A program made the position numbers and the translations under genes. Below are positions 9,401 to 17,651 of a stretch of 64,000 nt of DNA, in pieces (position 1 is the first letter of the stretch; every line of letters begins with the position of its first letter). Origin of the DNA: Peptoniphilus_A harei_B (GTDB taxonomy: Bacteria > Bacillota > Clostridia > Tissierellales > Peptoniphilaceae); contig JAWGHR010000002.1 of the NCBI GenBank assembly GCA_032560695.1, positions 124,001 to 188,000 on the forward strand, given 5' to 3'. The notes below the pieces were generated by a model. The model made no database searches, was not told the DNA's origin, and saw only the letters and a list, made by a program, of their open reading frames with translations.

Positions 9401-9525
9401 TAATTCTCTCCATCTTTTCTCGATTCCACAGATTTGTGTAGAAGATCTATTTCGTCCCAAAATTTTGAGACTTGTTCTTCTCTAACACTTACACTGTCTT
9501 TAGATAATTCTTTAAATACTTTCAT
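6424..9525 (-). CDS. ileS: Isoleucyl-tRNA synthetase, type 2 (IleS2)
   Basis: Charges tRNA-Ile with isoleucine. At 1033 residues it is longer than the usual bacterial IleS1 (about 920) and belongs to the eukaryote-like type 2 group. The HIGH element reads GIHH (residues 56-59, within KPGIHHVMARTLKD), the GXHH variant reported for some IleS2; KMSKS is present (KKMSKSRGN, about residues 591-595). An editing (CP1) domain and zinc-ligand cysteines (CPRCG near 185; CHTC-like WRCH) are visible. Type 2 enzymes are known for mupirocin resistance, and the GXHH form for very high resistance; that phenotype is inference here. Expression is governed by an Ile T-box directly upstream. Confidence 0.97.
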   Translation of the reverse strand: MKVFKELSKDSVSVREEQVSKFWDEIDLLHKSVESRKDGENYIFYEGPPTANGKPGIHHVMARTLKDLTCRYHTMLGYQVKRKAGWDTHGLPVEIEVEKRLDLHNKQNIESYGVEAFNKKCKESVFEYEKEWRTLTRRMGYLIDLDHPYITLENNYIESVWHILDKMFKEGLIYEGHKIVPYCPRCGTGLASHEVAQGYEEIKTTTATCRFKLKDKENEYFLAWTTTPWTLPSNVALAVNPKVEYIKVKHADGHIYYVAKSLAKQIFKDDEYEVLEEMLGKDLEYTEYEQLLKFLEPDKKAFYVICADYVTTEDGTGIVHIAPAFGEDDYQTARGYDLPMLKPVDDDGKFTDTPWKGQFVIDADHDVLHYLMDHDLLFAKQKMLHNYPHCWRCHTPLIYYAHPSWYIEVTKFKDKLIENNNGVNWFPEFVGEKRFGNWLENLNDWAISRSRYWGTPLPIWRCECGHTESVGSIEDLRNKAIEDVSEDVELHRPYVDDIHIKCPKCGKPMTREADVIDVWFDSGAMPFAQWHYPFENKDNFDELFPADFICEGIDQTRGWFYSLIAISTYMTGKSPYKNVLVNDLILDKEGKKMSKSRGNTVAPFELFDKYGADVVRWYLLYVSPPWTPTKFDEDGLREIESKFFRSLRNTYNFFSLYANTDKIDPREVKVSYDDLEEIDKWLLSKYHRLVKNVREDMEAFELTKVVREIQDFVIEDVSNWYIRRNRRRFWKTDKDNTKIAVYKTTYEVLLGVTKLIAPMVPFLSEELFKSLTDEESVHLADYPAYDENMINDKVEEKMDLVRDLVTLGRASREEAKIKVRQPLSKVIIDGKYKEIIGDLTELIKEELNVKEVQFENDLSEYMEFELKPNFRVCGSILGSKVKDFGKALREANAKDLLAKLEEGKVTLELAGEETEIERDFVEVKISAKEGFDVIMENNLFVILDTELNEELLNEGYVREFVSKIQQLRKKKDLDILDNIKISYKSDDEVEKAIEADKEFIKSETLALDLVKEDNEAEVENLNGHDIKINIEKM

Positions 9526-9557
9526 CTAAATCTCCTTTTCTTCCATATTTTTTGTAT

Positions 9558-9750
9558 AAAAAAAGTCCCCTCTCAAAAGAGAAGGGACGAACTAACCGCG
9601 GTACCACCCTAATTATAGGAAACTATCACTTAATATCTTAACGCAAAATTACGCAAGAGCTTTTGACTCTTGAGCTCCAAGGTGATCTGTAAAATTTCGA
9701 AAGGCAGTTTTGCACCAACCAACTGTTCTCTTACTTTCTAAAAATTACCG
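9558..9750 (-). promoter_or_regulatory. T-box riboswitch of ileS, Ile specifier ATC
   Basis: In minus orientation: AGAGAAC, distal loop GGTTGGTGCAAAAC, specifier ATC (9684-9686) followed by ACCTTGGAG, T-box GGGTGGTACCGCGG (9596-9609) and terminator GTCCC.../GGGGAC (9565-9588) with a T tract. The ATC codon matches the downstream isoleucyl-tRNA synthetase, which validates the specifier register used for the two Arg leaders. A promoter is not clear; a TTGACA at 9775-9780 lies in the last codons of the upstream gene without a good -10. Confidence 0.93.
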
Positions 9751-9763
9751 TCCTCTTCACAGC

Positions 9764-10174
9764 TTATATGAATTTGTCAATTGTTTGACTTTTAAACATT
9801 TTAATGATGTTTGATTGCATACCTGCAAGGGCAACGTGGAATTTACAATTTCTTGTGTCCCCATCAGTATGCTTACTGCAAAATGAGTCTTCTTCTTGCA
9901 AGCACCTATTGATTACAATAGGACCATCTACAGCTATAAGTATATCATACAAAGTGATTTCTTCCTTAGGTTTTTTTAAATAATACCCGCCTTTAGATCC
10001 TCTCTTCGCATCTGTAATGCCAGCCAAATTTAATTTTCTAAGTATTCTTAGGGTAAATCTTTTTGTGACACCTTCACTCTCAGCTATTTGTGGTGCCCCA
10101 ATTACCTTTCCCTCATTCGCTGCCAGATAACTTACAATGCGAAATGCATAGTCTGTCTCTTGTGTTATTCTCAT
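9764..10174 (-). CDS. Rrf2-family transcriptional regulator with three cysteines
   Basis: A 136-residue Rrf2 protein (MRITQETDYAFRIVSYLAA is the family opening), with a winged helix to about residue 70 (RGSKGGYYLKKP wing). Cys91, Cys99 and Cys110 sit where IscR/NsrR-type members bind an Fe-S cluster, so redox, iron-sulfur or NO sensing is plausible; specificity is unknown. No isc or suf genes adjoin it. The promoter TATAAT (10194-10199) is followed by a short inverted repeat CCTA-AA-TAGG before the ribosome site, a possible autoregulatory operator. Confidence 0.9.
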   Translation of the reverse strand: MRITQETDYAFRIVSYLAANEGKVIGAPQIAESEGVTKRFTLRILRKLNLAGITDAKRGSKGGYYLKKPKEEITLYDILIAVDGPIVINRCLQEEDSFCSKHTDGDTRNCKFHVALAGMQSNIIKMFKSQTIDKFI

Positions 10175-10209
10175 ATTATCACCTATTTAGGATATTATAC
10201 CATCAACGT

Positions 10210-11487
10210 TCACAATTTAAAATAGTCATCTTGAATTTTTCGCAACTTTACTATTTCTGAATTATTATTTAGTGCTACATCATCATAAGTTAGTAAGCTT
10301 CCCTTTTTTATATCTCTTTTTGCAAAGGCTCCTTCTGTTACTATCCCAATTGGAAGATGCTTACCTTTTTCTTGATCTTCTTTAGCCTCAAGACTTCCAA
10401 AAATCATTTCGCCACCAATGGAATCAAATTTTTCTCCCTTTTTTATGTCTCTCTTTGCAACAGAGACTGTTTCTGCAAAGGGCCTTCCAAGGGGAGCAAT
10501 GGATTCATCCCTAAGTACAACTGCCTTTATAATAGAAATAATTGTCTCAATGCTTGTTAAGTGGTAGGGCCTATAAATTGCATAATTTGGACCCTCGCCC
10601 ATGGATAAATATTTCATTTCCTTATCTATTATATCTGACTTAGGTCTTACTACTGCAAAGACTCCTGGGGCAATTCCCGTTGCAAAGTCAACAACTCCGT
10701 AAGAATTTAAAATTCCCCCATCTTCCTTTAACTTAAAGTCTTCAGCAATATTTTTTGGTTCAGTCTTAACAAAGTGACAACCCTTTACATCTGGTACAAA
10801 ACCAAGAGCATTGCAAACGGCATTGAGTTCAATCATGGTATTTGTTCCATCGACAAAGGAGGTCAACATCCTTGGGTTTATTCCCTTTTTCTCTGCAGCT
10901 TCTTTTAAACTATCTGGAGTTGCATAGTTATTTAATTCATTGTTCTTTCCCTTACCTAGGACCAAGACTTCAAAGCCACAGTTTTTTGCAAATTCATAAA
11001 TTTCTACAATAGCTCCTGGCTCATCTCCCTTAGTTCCAGAATAGATTAGACCCTTTTCATCTGCCAAGACTTTTAAATAAGGACCTACTGTTGCATCCAT
11101 TTCTACATTAAGACTTACAATGTCAACCTTGTTTTCTATAGCCACAAGGGATAATTTTGTACCAGTTTCTGTGTCTCCAGTGCAATCCACTAGACAGTCC
11201 ACGAGGGATGCTGCTATTAAATTATTTGTAGTTCCAATGTATTTCTTTTCCTTTAAAAGTTTCTTTGCTTCTTCCATGTCATCTGTATAGGCAAGGTCAT
11301 CTTTATCTATATTTGCTGCCTCAATAGCAGAGTCTAGTGTCTTTTTGTTTCTTGAAGAAAAGACAAGGGGATAAAAATTTTCATTTTGGCTAAGCAAAGT
11401 GAAGAGCGAACTCCCCATAATACCCGAGCCAACAATTCCAACAGAAATATTCCCAAATTCCTTTAATTTTTTCTGTAAATAAAACAT
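10210..11487 (-). CDS. NAD(P)-binding oxidoreductase with C-terminal SAF domain (homoserine dehydrogenase-like)
   Basis: About 425 residues. An N-terminal Rossmann fold (SVGIVGSGIMGSSL) is followed by a homoserine-dehydrogenase-like core and a C-terminal SAF-type segment (about residues 335-415) containing two VAKRDIKKGEK/AKRDIKKGSLL repeats. Similar SAF-bearing dehydrogenase-like proteins occur widely in bacteria, mostly in sugar or sugar-acid catabolic contexts, but I cannot assign a substrate. The start is placed at ATG 11485-11487, with GGAGG 4 nt upstream; a longer frame beginning with GTG has no ribosome site. It is downstream of the flavoprotein gene by 72 bp. Confidence 0.75.
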   Translation of the reverse strand: MFYLQKKLKEFGNISVGIVGSGIMGSSLFTLLSQNENFYPLVFSSRNKKTLDSAIEAANIDKDDLAYTDDMEEAKKLLKEKKYIGTTNNLIAASLVDCLVDCTGDTETGTKLSLVAIENKVDIVSLNVEMDATVGPYLKVLADEKGLIYSGTKGDEPGAIVEIYEFAKNCGFEVLVLGKGKNNELNNYATPDSLKEAAEKKGINPRMLTSFVDGTNTMIELNAVCNALGFVPDVKGCHFVKTEPKNIAEDFKLKEDGGILNSYGVVDFATGIAPGVFAVVRPKSDIIDKEMKYLSMGEGPNYAIYRPYHLTSIETIISIIKAVVLRDESIAPLGRPFAETVSVAKRDIKKGEKFDSIGGEMIFGSLEAKEDQEKGKHLPIGIVTEGAFAKRDIKKGSLLTYDDVALNNNSEIVKLRKIQDDYFKL

Positions 11488-11559
11488 TCTTCCTCCAAAT
11501 TTATTGCAAGATTTAATTTCAAAATTAATCACAAAAATTATTTTAATCTGATTTTACTT

Positions 11560-12762
11560 CTATTGCAAATTACTTTTTTCCCTCAATGCTTTTCCAAGTC
11601 TATAACCACATCCAAAGGCAAAGTGAAGGTTGTATCCTCCACAGTCTCCGTCAATATCGAGAGCTTCACCAATTATATAGAGGTCCTTGAATTTTTTTGC
11701 TTCATAACTTTCTGGACTGACTTCATCTAAAGAGACTCCACCTCTTGTCACTTGAGCATTTTTAAATCCGGTGTTACCAGTAATCTTAAAGCGAGATTTT
11801 AATAGAAGACCAATTATTTTTTCAAAGTCCCCCATGGAAATCATGTTCATTGCTGTGTTCTTATCCATCTTTAGTGAGTCAACAATATAGTGGATGAACT
11901 TCTTGTCAACAAGCCCCAGTAAAAATTCTTCAAGGGAAAAGTCTGGGAACATGTAGTACCTGTTGTAGAGCATGTCAATGCTATCTTTCTTTATGTTATT
12001 GATCAAGGGGACTTCAATTATGTCGCCTTCCTTAGTATTGACAGACATATCCAAGATTGGCGGTCCACTAATACCATAATTAGTAAATAAAATTTCGCCT
12101 TCTCTCTCGTCTATAACTTTTTCGTCCCTTAAGAGCCTTGCACGACCTATTACCTTTGTCCCACTTAGGTGTTTTAAATATTTCGAATCAAGTTTTAATT
12201 GAGTAAGGGCTGGTTTTAGGTCCGTAACCCTTATCCCCATCTTTTTTAGGATTTCAAAACTCACACCATCAGACCCACTTGCTGGCATAGCTTTACCTCC
12301 AAAGGCAGCTACAACAACATCAGCTCGCAAAGTTTCTTCATTTGTTATGACTTCATAGCCCTTTTTTGTCTTCTTGATTTCCTTAACCTGGCTATTGGTT
12401 TTAACTTCAATTCCTTTTTTCTCAAGCCAGTAAATCAAAATGTTTAAAACGGAATTTGCCTTTAAGCTTATGGGATAGACCCTGTTTCCATCAAGTGTAG
12501 ATTCAAGACCTAAAATTCTAAAATAATTTATTAAATCTTCGTTGCTAAAGTCTTCAAGAGTTCTCTTTACAAAGTTAGGAGAAGAATAATTTTTTTCTGA
12601 CAAAACCATGTTAGTGTAATTGCACCTTCCATTGCCAGTTGCCAATAACTTCTTCCCAATTCTGTCATTTTTCTCTAAGAGAATTACCCTGTTATTTTCA
12701 TTTTTTGCGTTTATGGCAGTGACAATTCCACTTGCCCCTGCTCCAATTATAATTATATTCAT
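11560..12762 (-). CDS. BaiN/HI0933-family FAD-dependent oxidoreductase
   Basis: A 400-residue flavoprotein with a dinucleotide-binding motif at the start (IIIGAGASGIVTAINA), the family motif KKLLATGNGRCNYTN and a C-terminal FAD contact YIIGEALDIDGDCGGYNLHFAFGCG. The family includes BaiN (bile acid flavoprotein) and aminoacetone-oxidase-annotated proteins, and its general physiological role is unsettled. It starts at ATG after AGGGGTGATAAT. Divergent from the pyrophosphatase gene. Confidence 0.88.
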   Translation of the reverse strand: MNIIIIGAGASGIVTAINAKNENNRVILLEKNDRIGKKLLATGNGRCNYTNMVLSEKNYSSPNFVKRTLEDFSNEDLINYFRILGLESTLDGNRVYPISLKANSVLNILIYWLEKKGIEVKTNSQVKEIKKTKKGYEVITNEETLRADVVVAAFGGKAMPASGSDGVSFEILKKMGIRVTDLKPALTQLKLDSKYLKHLSGTKVIGRARLLRDEKVIDEREGEILFTNYGISGPPILDMSVNTKEGDIIEVPLINNIKKDSIDMLYNRYYMFPDFSLEEFLLGLVDKKFIHYIVDSLKMDKNTAMNMISMGDFEKIIGLLLKSRFKITGNTGFKNAQVTRGGVSLDEVSPESYEAKKFKDLYIIGEALDIDGDCGGYNLHFAFGCGYRLGKALREKSNLQ

Positions 12763-12800
12763 ATTATCACCCCTAAATTATATCCTAAGTTCACATATTA

Positions 12801-12831
12801 TTACAAGATTTAAGCCATTTTATGTTATAAT
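12801..12831 (+). promoter_or_regulatory. Extended -10 promoter of the pyrophosphatase gene
   Basis: TGTTATAAT (TG 12823-12824, TATAAT 12826-12831) with a poor -35 (TTACAA, 12801-12806); 22 bp upstream of the start codon. Confidence 0.65.
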
Positions 12832-12853
12832 GTCTTAGAAATTTGGAGGATTT

Positions 12854-14488
12854 ATGAAGAATAAAATTTATATAACTGGACACAAAAATCCAGATACAGA
12901 TAGTATATGTTCTGCCATAGCCCTTGCAGAATTGAAAAACAAAATGGGCCAAGACGCTGAAGCAATTAGGTTGGGAAACCTAAATAGGGAAACAGAATTT
13001 GTCCTAGATTATTTTAAGGTTCAAAAGCCAAGGTTAAAAACTTCCATCAAGCCACAAGTTCGTGACATAGAAATTGACGCAGCCTACTGTGTCAATCCAA
13101 GCCTATCAATGGCTTCTGCAATGGATCTAATTCAAAAAAATAATATTAGCTCCCTTCCCGTTGTTGATGACGACGACAATTTAATTGGAATTGTTAGTCT
13201 TTCCAACATAGCATCAACTTACATGGAGATTTGGGACGACTCCATCATAGGCAGGTCCAAGACAAGCTTTGAAAATATTTTAGATGTACTTAAGGGAAAG
13301 GTCCTCTACCTTCCTGAAAATCCAAGAAGTTTCTCTGGCAAAATGGCTGTCAAGGCTATAAAAAATCAAGACCTCATAAGTGAAGGGGACATTGTAATTG
13401 TTGGCGACGACGTAAAGGACCAAGAGTCTGTAATAAGAAAGGGGATTTCTCTTTTAATCCTAACAATATCTAGTAAACTTGATAATAGACTTATGGAACT
13501 TGCCAAGGAAAATAATGTGGCAGTAATTTCAACTGGCCTTTCAACTTTTATGGTGGCAAGAATTTTACCTCAAGCTGTTCCTGTTGAGTACGTAATGACA
13601 AAAGAAGACTTAGTAGTCTTTCACAAGGACGATTTAATTGACGACGTTAGAGAAAAAATGTCCCAATCAAGATTTAGATCTTACCCAGTTCTTGACAACA
13701 AGGGCAAGGTAATAGGAAATATTTCAAGATACCACTTGATTTCAAATTTAAAGAAAAAAATTATTCTAGTTGACCACAACGAGAGAAACCAATCTATTGA
13801 TGACATAGACTCTGCAGAAATAATTCAAATTGTGGACCACCACAGGGTGGCAAATGTGTCTACATCTTCGCCAATTTATTTTAGGAACGAACCCGTGGGA
13901 TCAACTGCTACCATTGTTTCAAAGATGTTTTTCGAAAATGGAATCAAACCATCTCGTGAAGTTGCCGGACTTCTTTGTGCAGCAATTATTTCTGACACAC
14001 TTTTATTTAGGTCACCAACTTCAACAGAAACTGACGAGTATGTCCTAAATAAGATGAAAAAAATTGCAGCTATAGATGTTGATGACTTCGCCATGAAGAT
14101 GTTCCGTGCAGGCACAAGCCTTGAAGGTAGAAAGCCTGACGAACTTCTAAAGTCTGATGTCAAAAACTTTTCCATTGAAGGAGTTAATGTTAGGGTCTGC
14201 CAAATCTTTACCATGGACCTTGACTCCACAGCTTCTGTAGAAAAGGACCTAAAGGAAGCCATGGAAAACTTTGTAGCTACCTCTGATGCAGAAACTTTTG
14301 TCCTTATGATTACCGACATCTTTAAAGAAGTCTCTGAAGTCATCTTGGCAGGCTCTTTTAAAGAAGCAATTGCAAGGAAGTTTGACAAAGAGCTTGTAGG
14401 AGATAAATTTTTATCAGAAGGTCTCCTCTCAAGAAAGAAACAATTACTTCCAAAAATTTCCTCTGCAATATCAGAAGAACTTTCATAA
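12854..14488 (+). CDS. Manganese-dependent inorganic pyrophosphatase, family II, CBS-regulated
   Basis: Hydrolyses pyrophosphate to phosphate in the cytoplasm. The 544-residue protein has the DHH phosphoesterase start GHKNPDTDSICSA (residues 8-20), an insert from about 70 to 300 that carries CBS, DRTGG-like and CBS segments, then the DHH motif IVDHHRV (about 325-331) and a C-terminal DHHA2 domain. CBS-DRTGG-CBS pyrophosphatases are known to be controlled by adenine nucleotides and diadenosine polyphosphates. GGAGG lies upstream of the ATG; a strong terminator follows. Single-gene transcript. Confidence 0.95.
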   Translation: MKNKIYITGHKNPDTDSICSAIALAELKNKMGQDAEAIRLGNLNRETEFVLDYFKVQKPRLKTSIKPQVRDIEIDAAYCVNPSLSMASAMDLIQKNNISSLPVVDDDDNLIGIVSLSNIASTYMEIWDDSIIGRSKTSFENILDVLKGKVLYLPENPRSFSGKMAVKAIKNQDLISEGDIVIVGDDVKDQESVIRKGISLLILTISSKLDNRLMELAKENNVAVISTGLSTFMVARILPQAVPVEYVMTKEDLVVFHKDDLIDDVREKMSQSRFRSYPVLDNKGKVIGNISRYHLISNLKKKIILVDHNERNQSIDDIDSAEIIQIVDHHRVANVSTSSPIYFRNEPVGSTATIVSKMFFENGIKPSREVAGLLCAAIISDTLLFRSPTSTETDEYVLNKMKKIAAIDVDDFAMKMFRAGTSLEGRKPDELLKSDVKNFSIEGVNVRVCQIFTMDLDSTASVEKDLKEAMENFVATSDAETFVLMITDIFKEVSEVILAGSFKEAIARKFDKELVGDKFLSEGLLSRKKQLLPKISSAISEELS

Positions 14489-14506
14489 AATTATCCATAA
14501 AAATAA

Positions 14507-14540
14507 GAGCCTATCACATAACATGATAGACTCTTTTTTT
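14507..14540 (+). terminator. Terminator of the pyrophosphatase gene
   Basis: Stem GAGCCTATCA/TGATAGACTC with a 7-base loop and a run of seven T. Confidence 0.88.
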
Positions 14541-14676
14541 ATTTGACTTTTTAATTCTTACAAGACCCACAACATCCAGAGGCAATATCTTATAGTAAAA
14601 TCAATGTTCCTAGATAATGTTATGACATCTATTCTGGAGTGTTGTTATCCCTACAAACTAGAGTTATATTATAATT

Positions 14677-15090
14677 TTATTCAGCTAACTTGCTACTAAT
14701 AGCGTCATATATTGTTTCTGTTATTTCCCATATTCCTGAATAAGGTTGTTCAATATAGCTTTTTTCTTTATTTTTATATAAATAAGCAATGCTTGGGTTT
14801 TCCTCAGCATTTTTATGATAAAACTTAACTATAATGTAGTTATCAATATTAACAGGTTGATCACTAACACTTTCTTTACCTGTATTTTCTGCATTTTTAG
14901 CTATATCTTCAATTATCTTAGATATGTCATCCTGTTCATCAATTTTTACACTATTATCAGAATTATTTTCGAAAACTTCAACTTCTTTTATTTTATCAGG
15001 TTCTGGTAAACTTATTTTTTTATTACTTCCACAACCAGCTAATGATAAAACTAAAATTATAGCCAATACTATTGAAATGTATTTTTTCAT
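14677..15090 (-). CDS. Small lipoprotein, DUF5301-like
   Basis: A 137-residue exported lipoprotein: signal helix MKKYISIVLAIILVLS and lipobox LAGC with Cys20. The mature part contains VSDQPVNIDNYIIVKFYHK and YIEQPYSGIWEITETIYD, which resembles the DUF5301 family of clostridial lipoproteins; that match is from memory. No function is known. The gene is isolated, with its own GGAGG and poorly structured flanks. Confidence 0.75.
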   Translation of the reverse strand: MKKYISIVLAIILVLSLAGCGSNKKISLPEPDKIKEVEVFENNSDNSVKIDEQDDISKIIEDIAKNAENTGKESVSDQPVNIDNYIIVKFYHKNAEENPSIAYLYKNKEKSYIEQPYSGIWEITETIYDAISSKLAE

Positions 15091-15200
15091 ATTTTTCCTC
15101 CATAAATTCTAATTTATTTTTCAACTCACTTACTTTTTATAGCTACTTTACTTAATAATTACTCTAAAAACCACACCAATATATATTTTTATTTTTTTGT

Positions 15201-15280
15201 AGAGGGCTGAAAAGCCTGATTCTATCGTTACTGCTTGCCCTTGTCATAATTACAACACGAAACCCACAGGACTTGTCCTA
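15201..15280. other. Unexplained GC-richer stretch with two small hairpins
   Basis: In a very AT-rich gap this segment is visibly richer in G and C. It has GGCT-GAAA-AGCC (a GNRA-capped stem near 15205-15216) and AGGAC-TT-GTCCT near 15268-15279. No terminator U run fits either hairpin. A plus-strand frame gives a hydrophobic peptide ending in RNPQDLS, but it has no start codon or ribosome site. Function unknown. Confidence 0.3.
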
Positions 15281-15793
15281 ATCTTCATGCGAATGGCAAC
15301 CACAAGAATGGTCGTGGTCGTGGTTATGATGATCATGATGGTGACTTTCTTCTTGGCCGTCTTCATCTATATAGACATTTACTTCTTTTATTCCATAAAC
15401 TTTTTCAAGTTCATCAGAAAATTCTACAACAGTTTTTTCATCAAAGCCATAGATGTAGACTTCGCTTCCATAATTTAAGATTTCTAATTTTAGAATTCCA
15501 TCATCATAAAGGCTTAGCCCCATAAAACTTAATGCCATATCGCCAATAAGATTTTTAAGAATTATTTCTTTAAAGTCCTCATCTACTATTCCTTGTAAGA
15601 TATACTCATAGCCATTCTCGTCAGAGTATACTGCGAAGTCATCAAGAATTTTCTTTGACTTCTTGTCTTCTTTTAAGACTGTAATTTGATAGGAATCGCA
15701 CCTATTTAAATAAATCCTCACAAGGTCTTTTAGATGTGATAGATCTATGTTCTCATCAATAAAAACGTCATTTTCAAAATTTATATAATACAT
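15278..15793 (-). CDS. Hypothetical protein with a His/Cys-rich metal-binding tail
   Basis: A 171-residue soluble protein I cannot name. Residues 1-145 are a mixed alpha/beta, acidic region without recognisable motif (MYYINFENDVFIDENIDLS). The last 24 residues are a run rich in His, Asp and Cys (HHHDHHNHDHDHSCGCHSHE), as in nickel, zinc or cobalt storage and delivery proteins. Metal binding is thus likely; its purpose is not. AGGAGGG precedes the start. It lies 10 bp behind the DUF4153 membrane protein gene and is presumably cotranscribed with it. Confidence 0.8.
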   Translation of the reverse strand: MYYINFENDVFIDENIDLSHLKDLVRIYLNRCDSYQITVLKEDKKSKKILDDFAVYSDENGYEYILQGIVDEDFKEIILKNLIGDMALSFMGLSLYDDGILKLEILNYGSEVYIYGFDEKTVVEFSDELEKVYGIKEVNVYIDEDGQEESHHHDHHNHDHDHSCGCHSHED

Positions 15794-15803
15794 CTTATCC
15801 CTC

Positions 15804-17561
15804 CTATTTAGTCAAGAGATAGAATTCAATATAGGCATTTTCCATCTTGTCTTCATCGCCAAAAAAAATATTTGTGAAATAGATTTTATAGTTGTCATCT
15901 TCTATTGCTAGGTCTTCTAACTTTATTTGGTCCTTAGTCTTTTCAAGAGTTTTCAGTTTATCCCTTAGGGCCACTAGATCAATAGACTTCTTAAGCCTGT
16001 AGTCACCATTTTCTTTTTTATAAATATTTATTTCTTTATTATTTTTTTCAAACTTATAATCCCCAGATTTCGCTTCCTTATCTAGTGAGTAAACAAAAAT
16101 AATATTCTTGTAGCCTTCTATATCTAAATTAAATCCAAGTTCTCCTTCGTCGACAATGCCATCAGTATAAGAGTAACCACGATAAGATGTGTTTTCAACT
16201 TTATTAGAGAAGCCAAAAACTTTTGTGAAGGTCTCTTCGCTTAGTTTAAAGTCCTTTGGAAGATATTTTAACTCTTCAAGTCTGTCTCTCTTATCCATAT
16301 AAGAAACTATATCTATTATTTGGTTTTTTACAAAGCTATCGAGCTTCACATCAGACCTTATGTCTTCTCCAGCAATCATGTTATTTTCCTTTAAGAGTTT
16401 TTCAAATCTTGCGTTTTGTGACCTCACACTCAATTTTGTAGCTGATGCTGGTCCAACACCTGTAATGAAAATTATTGCAGCAAGAAAAATCGGAACAGTG
16501 ATATTTGAATTTTCCCTATAAAAAATATAATAAATTAGGGATAAAAATACCCACAGCCCACCTGCAATTACAATATACCTATTTTCAGTTAGTCCATACT
16601 CACTTATTCTTAAATAAATTGCAAAGAACATCATGCCAAGCAGTGGGAATAAACTTATTGGAAAAATTATCTTTAATTTATTTATAAATCCAATGGAGTC
16701 TACTCTTGATAAGAAGAACAAATAAACTACTGAAAAAGCTGCGAACCAAATTACAAGATTTACTATTAGATTATTTGGAATTTGCCAAAGAGCCAGAATC
16801 TTTATAAAGTAAGCCAGTAGAATTAAGGTGTAAATAATCACAATAGGTGTGATTATATATACCAAAAGAATTCTAAAGGACTTTGGATACTTGTAGTCTG
16901 TAAAGGAATCCCTTACCTTTGGAAAGTCTTGGAAAAATGTTATTACATTGAATAAGATAAAGGAAAATATTCCAATCCTCAAGTAGACTAAGGATCCAAA
17001 ATCAAATTTAAAAAGTGAATTCAGTGCAAAAACTATACTTGAAATTCCTATAAAAACTATGAAGCTGTAAATATTTGAAATTATAAAGGCTCTAAAAATT
17101 TTCGCCACATAGGCCACATAGTCTTGGTGGTAATTAAATTTTGCCACAAAGGAAGTCCCCACAACTAAGAAGGCAATCAAGGTAAAAAATACAAAATTGT
17201 CATTATAGTTTGAGAGAGCTCCTGCCTCGTCATATACTAATTCATAAATACCATATAGCATTGGCAGAGTTATAACATAGGAAATTACTTTTAATAAATT
17301 ATTATTTTTTAAATTTTTCAGGTCGTAATAATTTCTAAGTCCTTCGTTAAAAAGTTTTATAAAAGCATATAAAAAAATTGCAAAGACAAATACCAATCCA
17401 TAGGAAATCATCTTGTTGTTAAAGTCTTCTGCATATTGATCATAAGTAGCTATAATCAAAAATATACTCGCAAGTGTCGCTGAAATTATTGTGAAGGGAA
17501 ATCTTTTAAAAGTATCTTTTATACTTTTAAAATTCAAAATTTTTAAATTTAGTTTTCTCAT
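15804..17561 (-). CDS. DUF4153-family multispanning membrane protein
   Basis: About 585 residues. The first 370 are a dozen hydrophobic helices; the remaining roughly 210 residues are a hydrophilic C-terminal domain outside or inside the membrane. The pattern and motifs such as LVFVFAIFLYAFIKLFNEG fit the DUF4153 family, whose function is unknown. The start is taken at MRKLNLK (ATG 17559-17561) because GGGAGG precedes it; the longer frame has no ribosome site. It heads a two-gene unit with the His-tailed protein. Confidence 0.75.
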   Translation of the reverse strand: MRKLNLKILNFKSIKDTFKRFPFTIISATLASIFLIIATYDQYAEDFNNKMISYGLVFVFAIFLYAFIKLFNEGLRNYYDLKNLKNNNLLKVISYVITLPMLYGIYELVYDEAGALSNYNDNFVFFTLIAFLVVGTSFVAKFNYHQDYVAYVAKIFRAFIISNIYSFIVFIGISSIVFALNSLFKFDFGSLVYLRIGIFSFILFNVITFFQDFPKVRDSFTDYKYPKSFRILLVYIITPIVIIYTLILLAYFIKILALWQIPNNLIVNLVIWFAAFSVVYLFFLSRVDSIGFINKLKIIFPISLFPLLGMMFFAIYLRISEYGLTENRYIVIAGGLWVFLSLIYYIFYRENSNITVPIFLAAIIFITGVGPASATKLSVRSQNARFEKLLKENNMIAGEDIRSDVKLDSFVKNQIIDIVSYMDKRDRLEELKYLPKDFKLSEETFTKVFGFSNKVENTSYRGYSYTDGIVDEGELGFNLDIEGYKNIIFVYSLDKEAKSGDYKFEKNNKEINIYKKENGDYRLKKSIDLVALRDKLKTLEKTKDQIKLEDLAIEDDNYKIYFTNIFFGDEDKMENAYIEFYLLTK

Positions 17562-17651
17562 AACTACCTCCCTTTTTTTATAATATACTAAAGGCAAGGA
17601 TTTTTAAAGAATTTGGATAAAACTTTTGTCATTGTATCCACTTTGACATAT

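Noticed and set aside
9758..9780. TTGACA as ileS promoter
   Set aside because: No acceptable -10 at proper spacing; kept as uncertain.
13876..14388. 170-residue open frame opposite the pyrophosphatase gene
   Set aside because: Shadow of a strongly conserved coding frame; no ribosome site, and the other strand explains its bias.
14551..14589. Minus-strand string ending in a Cys-rich peptide (ASGCCGSCKN)
   Set aside because: A stop codon sits just upstream in frame; too short to call a pseudogene tail, though a decayed gene end is possible.
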